DNA of 64,000 nucleotides from Nymphaea colorata (lineage: Eukaryota > Streptophyta > Magnoliopsida > Nymphaeales > Nymphaeaceae): positions 27,312,808 through 27,376,807 of the forward strand of contig NC_045139.1 of the NCBI RefSeq assembly GCF_008831285.2. Reading direction: 5' to 3'. Made by a program: the position numbers and the translations under genes. Below the pieces are notes generated by a model, which did not search any database, was not told the DNA's origin, and was given only the letters and a program-made list of their open reading frames with translations. Of this stretch, positions 12,301 to 24,300 are shown in pieces (positions within the stretch are counted from its first letter, which is position 1; every line of letters begins with the position of its first letter).

Positions 12301-15300
12301 TCTCCAAGTCTGTCAGTAGAAACATACCAAGTATCAGTATCGGTAGGAGGACAAGGAACATACTCTAATGGGACAGGAGGAAAAGGCAATGGAAAGGGGG
12401 ACAACACCTCAGGCTGCTGGGTAGTTTTAGGAATTGAAAAATATGGAGATGACTCAAAAAAGGTGATGTCTGCACTGATATACTCCCTTTTGGTAATAGG
12501 ATCAAAGCATCTGTATCCCTTTTGTTTTTTTGGATATCCCAAAAATGCACATATAATAGCTTGGGCAGGTAGTTTGTCTTGAGTCGGTGGGTTGCTTACC
12601 TTGTAAAGATTGAAATAACATGAAAATAGAGCAAAGGAAATATAAAAAAAGCAAGAGCGTGATGAAAGTGTGTAATCAACTTGAATTAAAGAATAAAAAA
12701 AATTACAAATGGGTGTGCAGAACTCTTGAGACCCGATTTAGGGCAGAACCAACTTGGTGCATCAATTTGGTCCTTTATATAGATATGTTTTTGCGAGGTG
12801 CCAGACTTGGACATGAAGAAAGCATAAGACCATAGAGAGGTTCAACAAGGTAAAACAATATAATGGCTCAATTATGCAAAGTAGCGCAAGGGAACAATGA
12901 CAATATATCTTTAATTTTTTTGGCATATCCATCTTAATGCGGCTCACAAACTGTGCAATAGAAACATAACTTGACTAGTTTTGACAAATTGCAGAAGCTA
13001 ACTGTGTGCAATAGAAACATAACTTGACTAGTTTTGACAAATTGCAGAAGCTTACTGAAGAATATCGTTCATGGATTTTCTTTTAAAACTAACATTAAAA
13101 AAGTTTGTTATTAGGTTAATTTTTTTGGTGCCAATTTACATATAACACTTGGAAAGTGCAGCTATTGATTTAGATAGAGGATGTGAGTCATGAGAATGAT
13201 TGTGCATTAGAAGGCACAAGGATTTTACTTGCTCTGGAGACAAGGTTCTCCTATGTCCACGACCGCACAATACTTCTTTTCACTTAAGTCTGCCTATCAA
13301 GGCTGAATGCGGTCCGACCTCCAAGCAAACCTTGTTATACACCACATCTGGAGCAAACTATGGTGGCCAGATTCTTATCTAAGTTGTCTCATGAGTACAC
13401 AGTCGCCAAGGTGCAAATGCTTATAAAGGGTACGTTAGAGATTCCTAATCTTGCAGAAATCTAGTGATACCCTGCTTTAGCGTTGGTAACTACTGGGGGT
13501 TGTTGACATACTACTGGGGGTTGTTGACATGGCTCTTACAGATCATCTCATGGAAGAGGTGGTGGCAGAGGGACTGGAGGCTGTGGGAAGCTCCAGTGCA
13601 CGTTTTGTGGCAGGTAGGGTCCTTTGGAGGATAAGTGTTGGAACAAACATGGCTGCAACCCTTCTTCATCTACTCATTCTCTTGGAAATGCCACAGCCTA
13701 GTTTGCATCTCCCATAGTTGCAGTTCAGATTGCTTCCCCCACAGTTGTGCATGTTCCTGGCTGCTCTACAGACCCAATTACCCTCAGTGTCAGCCATGCA
13801 GAGTATGAAAACCTCTTTGCTGAATGGTTTGGATCTGCTTCTGCTTCCACAGCTTTGTCTGATATAGCTTTTTCAGCTGATATGGCGATGAAGTATACAT
13901 GCAATAAGCTTATGGCCACCTATTGTTATTGTGAATTACCGCCCCTAATCCTTATTTAGTCATGGATTAATGTTAATGTAAAAGAACAAGTTTCCTCTCT
14001 ATCTCCTCGTCTTCTTCTTCTTCTTCTTCTTCGTTAACTCTCTATACAGCACCAAGCATGGAGAAACAGTGAAGGTAATGATATAAAAGGAGGCAAATGA
14101 AATGCATGATGAGATTCTAGGGAAGAGGATAATACATTTCAGGAAATAGTAACATTCTATTTATGAAACAAACATCTCTTCATATGTTTAAGATTTGTAA
14201 ATTGTAGTTTAAAATTTTAAATAAATTCAAATTGCATTTCGTGATAACGTCTTTCTTGACACTTCATTGTCAGGTAGTTCGTTGTTTTGAGGATAATGAT
14301 ATAGTTCACGTGAATGGCAAAATTGACCCAAAATCAGACATTGATATTATCAACTTGGAACTTGCATTTGCAGATCTTGATCAGGTATGTTCCATGTTTG
14401 TTGTGATCTTTTTACTTGATATGGAACACTCTTCATCATGATCTTCCTTTAGAGTACATGTTCTGCAGATTATTATGCTGAAATTCTGTAGCTCTAATTG
14501 GTTGAATAAGAATGACGACACTATGTTTACTTTTGACTGATGTATAACAGATTTCTTTGAACTTGCTGGCTGTATCAAATCTATTGCTGAATATGGATTG
14601 GGTGTCACACCCCAACCATTTTGACTCTCAAATAACTTTTTTTTTAAACATAAAACAGTGAGGTGCGATGACACAATAATTCAAAAGAATAGTCTTGCAA
14701 TTCAAAACAATGGGGCAAACTTTCCATTATATAATCAATTTCATTCATACAAAATTACTCCACATTTCTCAATAACACATATGACAAAAATGCCCCAAAA
14801 CCATGACATTGATGTCTAACAATAACAAGACATCAATAAGACCAAAACAAGACGCGCTGACACTACAATTGACCCAAAACCTCCCCAGTAGGATGTGAGT
14901 TTAACCATCTGATCAACCTGCTGCCCCGGGTCCACTAAAACCTGAAAAATAAAAACAACAGAAGGCTTAGCCTTTGCAGTATGACAACAAGCCAGATAAA
15001 TCCCTAACCCTCTAAGGTAAGAGCTCAAATATGAGGTATAACAATTACCAAAAGCGAAATCACTATCATGACTTGATTAACTTAAGCCATTTGCTTAAAC
15101 TTGAAACTTAGTTGAGGCACCATTACTTGTCTAAACACACTATAAACTACGTGATTAATCTAATTATGTATTAAGGCCAAGGTTATCTAACCAAAATTGG
15201 CTCCTAGTAGACCAATATCTACTAGTAATCATGGTCGATTAAGGCTAGCAGGGTCCCATGGCTTAGTGTAGCCCACTGTCAAGTTTCATGATACAATAAA

Positions 15301-18300
15301 CTGGTATGCGGTTCAACACAGATCTTGACGCAGCTTAGACAATTAAGCCACACAAAGTCGCGAACACTGTTGGCAACTTTGCACAGTCCGTTTGTTGCTC
15401 ATATGCACTACATGCAAGACAAGGGTCAAGGTTTCTAACAAAAATTCAACTATGCCTCGTCTACCGCTTCTGATTTCTTGGATTCTGATCATTCAGGATC
15501 ATGAAGAATAGTTGCAGAGCACAACCTTAAAGCAGCCATTAGAATTTCTATGGTTAACTTAAAACACTAAAATTTTACATGTAATTGGAAAAATTGCAAT
15601 AACTTTCATTATACTTGATATTTTGGTAAAATCTCTGCTCCAAGTGATTACAATTCTCTAGAGGAAGAATTCGGCAAAGTTTCGTGACTGACGAATACTT
15701 TCTCTCTACTCAACTTTCTCTCTCTACCCTCTCTTTCTCTCTCATCTCTCTCTCTCTCTAGTTTCTCTCTCTTTCTCCTCTTCTCTCTTTTTCTCCTTTC
15801 CTCCCTCTTTTTCCTCTCATCTCTTTCTGTTCTCTCTCTTCCTCTTTTCCCTCACGTTGCAGACCAAAAGGGGTGGCTGATAAGATGTTAGATCTAATTT
15901 GATCCAGATCCAACACGCCTAACTATGTTTGATCACATTTATTTAGGCAGGGTCATGATTGTAATTTTTGTAATTGTTTCATTTTAGACTCTAGATTATT
16001 GTGTTTGCTTCACTCTAGACTCTAGATTATTATGATTGCTTCATTCTAGATTCTTGTAAATTGTGTGGAAGGATCATTATATGAATGGGCTACGTGAGAA
16101 TCTAAGTCCTTACCTCCCTTCCTCATTTCTTTTTTCCTAGTCTCTCTCTTAACCTTTCCTTTGTTGAAACTGATAGTGGGTTATAGTTCGATACCCAAAA
16201 TGTAACATGGTATCATAGCAAGGTTTGGCTGGTTCTACCAAAGAGAATGATTGAACAAACTTGAAATCTCCTGGTTGGTTTTCTCTTACACCCATTCCTA
16301 TCTTGACAACATTCTTATATTTTTGTTAGTACTTAGTATATATCTATGTTGATAGATATATAAATTATCATGGATACTCTCTCCCAATCCTTCTTACTAC
16401 ACCTTATTTATGAAAAACTGAACCACTCCAACTACCTTGCTTGGAAAAGGCAGATCACTCCTTTCATAAGGAGTCAAGATCTGTATGAGCATCTTGATGG
16501 TTCCATTCCAATCCCACCACAATTCATTCAACAAGAGATTAAGAATGAGAGAGGGGAGACAATTTCTACTCTGGAAATTCGTCAAAGTCTTGTTGCATAT
16601 ATCACATCAACGCTCTCTCAAAAAGTGTTGATTTCTCTTTTTGATGACTGTACAACAAGACAGTTATGGGTTAGACTTGCCGAAACCTAATCTCAGATTT
16701 CAGAGGCACATATTCTATATTTGAAGGAGTTTCAGAATCTCAGCAAAGGGTCAATGTTGATTATGAAATATTTGGGATGTGTTAAAAGGGATAGCTGATC
16801 AGTTGGGAGTTGTTGGATACCTTGTTTTTGACAAAGAAAAAGTTCAGCAGACTCTTATCTGTCTTGGACCAGATTTTTATGCCTTCACTACTGCTCTTGA
16901 AGTTTCGCCTATCTTGCCCACCTTCAATAAACTTCAGGGTAAGCTGCTTCAACATGAAATGAACATGAAACAACTAATAGGAAAAACAAATCCAGGTAAT
17001 GCTCACAATGTTTTAGTTATTAAAGCTATTGCAGGTCATAGAAAAGGAAATGGGGTTCATCAAGGAGGGAATCGTGGGCACATTGGACAAAATGGCCGAA
17101 GTATTTTGCCAACACCGAGTGTTACAGGAAGATTTCAGACCAATACAACAAAGAAAGTACCAACGTGTTTCCAATGTAACAAGAAAGGTCACATCAAAGC
17201 AAATTACTGGTGCAACCCACAAAACAAAGGCAATAAACATCAAGTTGAACAGAATGTCAAACTCCCACCAGCCAATGTACAACAAATATTAATGACTGCT
17301 CTCTCCAAGATAACAATGAAACAAAATGATCAAGGTGAATGCTATTTGGATTCAGGTGCTGCTACTCATGTAACTGGAAATGCTGGTAAGTTACATGATC
17401 TTTTTCCTTATTCTAGTAAAAGTAATATAGTTGTTAGAATATGTTGTTGTGGGAACCGGGTCCATATCTGGACCCGGTTCTATGGGGCGCGGGTACCGAG
17501 GCGGGCTCGGTACCCTAGGTGGCTTCTCTTCTCTCCCTCTTTATATTGTCACTTATGTTTAAGTGTTGAATTAAGTGAAATATAATTCTCTCTCTCCTAG
17601 GGTTGCGGTGAGCCCCTAGGTCAGAGCTTCCCCGTGGTTTTTCACCTCTTTCTGAGGTTTTCCACGTATATTGTGTGTTCGTTCTCTACTCTCTCTTTGT
17701 GGTTCGTGTTTCTACATGGTATCAGAGACAGCGAAGTTGGAGAAGCGTTTTTTTTTTCCCGAGGATCGTCAAGTTTTTTCGTCGCCCGACGCCGTTGAAG
17801 TTCCGGCGTCGCTGCTGACCTTGTGACGTCGCCCTGCTCTGCCGCCGTCGTCCTCTGTTCCGCCGCCGCCGTCCTCTGTTCCGCCGCCGTCCTCTGTTCC
17901 GCCGTCCTTTGTTGCGCCGTCGCCTGCCCGCCGTCGCCGCTGCCTCATTCCCGTCGCCGCTTCCTCATTCCCGCCGCTGCCTCATTCCCGTCGCCGCTGC
18001 CTCATTCCCGCCGTTGTGCCTCTTGTTGCTGTGTGCTTGTCTGTGATGGCAGAAGCGATGGGGACTCAAAAAGATGCCGTTCTTGACGCGGGCAGCGCCT
18101 CCAAGACTGAGAACGTGCCGATCCAGGTCACCTCCATCCGTCTGACCAAGGACAATTACCTATCTTGGTCTGCCGCTCTCGAGATTGGGATTACTAGCCA
18201 TGGGCGTCTCTCTTACATCACTGGCGACAAACCTGCGCCCATCAAATCTGATCCTCATTGGGCGACGTGGGCGTTGGAGGACAGCCAAGTGAAGGTGTGG

Positions 18301-21300
18301 ATTATCAGCTCCGTGTCCTCCGATATCCAGCCCCTCATTCTGCGGAAGCCGACCTCTTTTGATATGTGGACTGTGCTTGCAAAGATGTATGGTCGCAAGA
18401 AGAGACATCTGCGCACCTATCAGATTAAACGCACTATTTACTCCCTGACACAGGGTGATTTGTCTGTTGCTGCCTTCTATGCTGCCCTGAAGACCAATGG
18501 GAGGAGCTAGATTATCATGTGACTGATGAGTGGAAGTGCGGTTCAGATCATTCCCTCTACCGGGAAAAGGAATGGATGGACCGTACGTTTTTGTTTCTGG
18601 GAGGCCTGCGGGATGAATTTGAGTCTATTCGTAGCCAGATTCTTAATGGTGATGAGATTCCGGGGATAGAGGAAGTATATGCTCGTGTTGAGTCTGAAGA
18701 ACAACGTCGCCAGGTGATGCATCTTGACACCGGTCATGGCCCTTCTGCCTTTGTCAGCCGTGCCTCAGGGACTGGGCAGCGTCCTGCCCGGCATTGCACT
18801 CATTGCAACAAGTTGGGGCATTCGGTGGATTTCTGTTGGGATCTTCATCCCGAGAAGAGACTGGTCAGAGGTCGTCCTCCCTCTGGCAAGCGTAGCCCTT
18901 CTGTGTCTGATTCCAGTCAGAGCAATTCTTCTAGTGGTGCAAAGTCCAAGCTGTCCCCTGCTCAACTCAAGGAGCTACAGGCGTACATCAGCCGCCTATC
19001 TACTACCCCTGAGGAGTCCTCCACGTCTGAAGGGGCTCAGCTAGCCCAAGCCCTCGTTGCCTCGACTGATCAAGGTAACCCTTCTCTTGGTGATTGGATT
19101 GTTGATAGTGGAGCCACTCACCACATGACAGGGGACTCTAAACTCTTTCAAGAATATCAACTTTCCTCTGGCAAGCAACGCGTGTCTATGGCAGATGGGT
19201 CTTCTATCTCTGTGGCTGGGAAAGGGAGCTTGTCCCTGTTGAACAAATACCGTCTCCACAATGCCCTGCATGTTCCAAATATTCCTGTGAACTTACTCTC
19301 TGTCATCAGTATTACTAAAGAATTAAACTGTAATCTGATTTTCTCTGCTGATCACTGTTCCCTGTAGGATTTGGTGACGGGGAAGAAGATTGGGATTGGT
19401 TCGGTTACTGATGGGCTCTACAGGCTGCCGGTGCAAGTTGCTTCAGCATTGATTTCTGCCACGAGTGGTCACTTGTCTGGTGTGAACGATAGATCTACTA
19501 TTCTGCGATGGCACGAGCGTCTTGGACATCTCCCCTTCCAGTTAATAAAGAAGTTGTTTCCTCATTTGTTTGCTTCTGTCTCCATTGACTCCTTCGTTTG
19601 TGAAGTGTGTCAATTGGCTAAACATGTCAGGGCTTCGTACCCTATTTCATTGAATAAAACCACTCATCCGTTTGCCTTAGTTCATTCCGATGTTTGGGGT
19701 CCTTCTGGAGTACCCACGTGTGGTGGTTGTCACTATTTTTTGACGCTTATTGATTATTACTCTAGATGTACGTTCGTGTACTTGTTGCGAGAACGTAGTG
19801 AGGTTCCAGCAGTTGTGAAAAACTTTGTTGCCTTTGTTGAGACTCAATTCCATACTACTGTTCAAGCTTTCCGTACGGATAATGCAAGGGAATATGTCTC
19901 CCAATCCCTTGATGAATTCTTGAAAGGCAAGGGTATTGTTCATGAAACCTCTTGTAGTTATACCCCTCCTCAAAATGGTATATGATGAGTTTAAGAGAAC
20001 TAATCTTTGATTAACCTCGAAAGAATCCCTAACTCCTCTTTATATAGACTAGAGGAGAGGGATAAGTTACAAGAAAGCCATTAAAAAGAAACATTATTAC
20101 ACAAGTGCCCTCTCAAGCCTAATACTGAGTATAAACACGTCTTAACACTCCCCCTCAAGTTGGAGCGTATATGTCAAACAAGCTCAACTTGGAACAACAA
20201 CTTTGGAATGGTCCTCTTGCAAGAGCTTTAGTAAAAATATCAGCAGTTTGCCCTGTAGTTGAAATATGGGAGGTACTTACAAACCCCTTTTGAATCATGT
20301 CTCTGGTATAGTGACAATCTACTTCAACATGCTTGGTTCTCTCATGGAAAGCAGGATTATTAGCAATAAACAGAGCAGCTTTGTTATCACCTAACAATTG
20401 CATAGGAAGAGGCACTTCCACAGTAAGATCCAACATCAGAGATCTAACCCACATAACTTCAGCAGTAGCCTGAGCCATAGCTCTATACTCAGATTCTGCA
20501 CTTGATCTGGCAACCACTGTCTGCTTCTTACTCTTCCATGTGACCAAGTTGGATCCAATAAACACACAAAACCCAGTAGTGGATTTTCTGTCAAGGTGAC
20601 ATCCCGCATAATCAGCATCAACATACACAGATATAGTGAGAGATGTACCATTTTGAAAGAAGAGTCCCATTCCTGGTGAATTTTTCAGATACCTGAGAAT
20701 CATCATGGCAGCATCCCAATGGACTTTCTTGGGCTTATCCATAAATTGACTCACTCTGCTGACAGCATAGGCAATATCAGGTCGAGTAACAGTGATATAT
20801 AGGAGCTTCCCAACAATCCCTCTATATTGTCTAGCATCAACATCTTCAGTATCATCATCATACAAGCGAGTATTGATGTCCATGGGTGTAGAGGTAGGTC
20901 GACATCCTAGCATACCTGTCTCTCTTGCAAAACATCAGTAACGTATTTCCTTTGGCACATGATAAGACCCTTCTGATTTCTGGCAAACTCAATACCTAGG
21001 AAATAGCGTAGCTCACCAAGATCCTTGGTGACAAAGTGTCGTCCAAGGACGCCCTTGATGTTGGAAATCCCCTGAATATCATCCCCTGTAACAATGATAT
21101 CATCAACATAGACAAGAACTATCACTGTACCTGTAGAAGTTTTCTTGACAAAAAGGGAATGATCAGCCGAAGAACGTCTGAAGCCCTCATTCTCAATATT
21201 CTCTGATAATTTTTGAAACCAAGCTCGAGGACTTTGTTTCAGACCATAAATTGCCTTTCTCAATCTACACACTTTCTGACACTCCCCCTCAGCAACAAAC

Positions 21301-24300
21301 CCTGGTGGTTGCTGCATATACACTTCTTCATGTAGGTCACCATACAGAAAGGCATTTTTGACATCAAGTTGTGATAGAGACCAATTCTTGCTGACGGCAA
21401 CAGCGAGAAGAACCCGTAAAGAAGCATGTCGTGCCACAGGAGAGAAGGTATCATAATAATCAACCCCATAAGTCTGAGTATAACCTTTTGCAACCAGGCG
21501 AGCCTTATATCTCTCAATGCTGCCATCTGCTCTGTATTTAACAGTAAATACCCATCGACAACCAACAATAGCTGCATCAGATGAAGGAGTAACTAGTGTC
21601 CAGGTGCCTCTAGACTGAAGGGCATCCATCTCTTCTTGCATAGCTGCGGCCCATTTGGGATCAGAAAGAGCGGCCATGGGAGTCTGTGGAAGAGCTACAG
21701 CCGACAGTCCCTTGACAAACTGTCGGTAAGTGGGAGTGAGTCGAGCCATGGACAAATGACCAGAGAGAGGATGCATAGTGCAACTGCGTTTGCCTTTCCT
21801 TTGAGCAATAGGCATATCAAGTTCATTAATATGAGGACCCGTAGCATGCTCTGGAGAGTCCCCTGTGGCATCATCACATAAAGAATGGTCAACAGGATTT
21901 GTGTGTTCAGGAAGTACCTTGGGCATGCTGGGTGAAGGCACAGGAGCACAGGGGGCAAGTTGAACAGGTTTAGTGCGACGTTGGTAGATAGCCCCAAAAC
22001 GCGAAGCAACGGGTTGTGGATAACTCATGAGAGGTAAAGGAAGGTGGACTTCATCACTAAATGCAGGCACCCTTAATTGAGTTCCATTTGGAGAGAAATA
22101 AGAGGTGGACTCAAAAAAGGTAACATCAGCACTCACATAATATCGACGAGTAGAAGGATCATAACAACGATATCCCTTTTGAGTGCGGGAATAACCAACA
22201 AAGATCGTTTTGATAGCCCGAGGGGATAACTTATCTCTCTCAGGACCAAGCAACTGAACAAAGGCAACACATCCAAAAATACGAGGTGCAACAGAAAACA
22301 ATTCTCTGTCAGGAAAAAGAACAGAGAAAGGAATAAGATCTCCCAACACAGATGACGGCATGCGATTAATAAGATAGCATGCTGTAAGAACAGCATCTCC
22401 CCAATAAGAATGGGGAACATGGCTGTGTATGATAATGGTTCTGGCGACATCAAGAATATGGCGGTGTTTTCTTTCAGCAACCCCGTTTTGTTGAGAGGTA
22501 TAGGCACAAGAAGTTTGGTGAATGATACCCTTATCCCTGAAAAATTGTTCTAAAGAGGAAGCACAGAACTCAAGAGCATTGTCAGAGCGCACAATCTTGA
22601 CACAAGTATCAAACTGAGTTAGAATTTCATTGATAAAATTTTTGATTACATGACCCGCTTCAGATTTGTGTTTCATAAGAAAAACCCAACTAACACGACT
22701 GTAATCATCAACAGCAACAAGATAATACCGATGACCCTGAAGGTCAGGAGTACGACTCGGGCCCCAAACATCAAAATGAAGTAACTCAAACACAGAGTGG
22801 CTACTTCTACTAGACCGCGGAGGAAAGGATGACCGATGGTGTTTGCCTAACTGACAAGACTCACATTGAAAAGACGACTTATGAGACAGCTGAGGGAGAA
22901 CATGCAGCAGTTTCTGAAACGGGAGATGTCCAAAACGTAAATGCCAAGTATAAGCCGAGGATGAGGACGACCCCGACGAGGTAGATCCAGCAAAGGGAAA
23001 GGAATGCACTAGCCTGTAGAGACCTCCCTGTTCATGGCCACTGCCAATCACCCTGCCCGTCAGTATATCCTGAAACACAAGAGAGGAAGAGTCAAATATA
23101 GCACGACAATTTAATTCTCTGGTAATCTGACTGATAGAAAGTAGGCTATGGGGGAATTCTGGTGCATGAAGAACGTGCTGCAGCGGCAATGATGAAGTAA
23201 GTTGGACCTCTCCATGTCCAACAACTGGTGAATCTTTTCCATCTGCTAGAATAACCGAACGACCTGGTGGAGTAGGGACGTAAGAGGTGAATTGCGTCTT
23301 ATCCCCACAGAGATGTGTCGATGCACCAGAATCAATAAGCCAATCTGTAGTGTCAGGAGGAGAGCAGACTGTACAGGCAGAATACATACCAGATGAAGAA
23401 GCACTCGCAGCGGTAGGAACAGTAGAAGTGGTCGGACCAGGGGCTTGATGGGCGCTGTCGCCAATCAAGAGCCTCAACTGAGAGAGAATGTCATCTACAT
23501 GCAACTCACTGGAGGAGGCAGTGTGCTGAGGCTTAGGCTGCTCAGGAGAATCAGTAGATACAGTCTGATTTGCAAAAGCTGGACGACCATGTTTCTGCCA
23601 ACACTTATCCACAGTATGACCAATGCGGTGACAAAACTGACATACAGGGCGCGAAGGGGTATTGCCACGGCCACGGCCCCCTCGTCCTCTGGCAAAAAAG
23701 GGTCCACCTCTGCCACGAGTAGCAAGCATAGCAGAAGTGGTATCAGGAACAGTCGATGCAGAGATCGGAATTCTGCTGAGCCTACTGTAAGCCTCATCAA
23801 TAGGAGGAATCGAGGGACTAGTAAGCATTTGGTTCTTTGCGGATTCATAAACAGAGTCTAAACCAGAAAGAAAGACCCCTACCATAAGCATGTCTCTGTA
23901 TGCCTTTTGTTGTTCACACTTGCATGCGGGAAAGTAGCTATTCAGTCTCTCAAACATGGACTTGAGACTAGAATAATAAGTGTGAAGAGGTCTGCCATCT
24001 TGTCGCATCTGATGGATATCATGATGAAGCTGCATAATGCGCGTTTCATTTCTTGCCTGTGAATACGTGGCAGCAAGGGAATCCCACATATCCTTTGCAC
24101 TGTCCTTGTGCAAGACTTCATTTGCAATTTCTTGTGAGAGAGTACCAACAATCCATACCATAACCAATGAATTATCTTTAAACCAAGTAGTATATTTTCC
24201 TACCTTCTGTACGGGCTCGGGCTCCAATATGAGATGTTCCTTCTCATGAGCGATCAAAGTTCTTTTTACTTGCATGGCCCACATCTCGTAATTACCCCCA

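Noticed and set aside
23445-23861. Plus-strand frame inside element E gag (and similar antisense frames in pol of D, F, G)
   Set aside because: Mirror of real gag-pol codons on the opposite strand.
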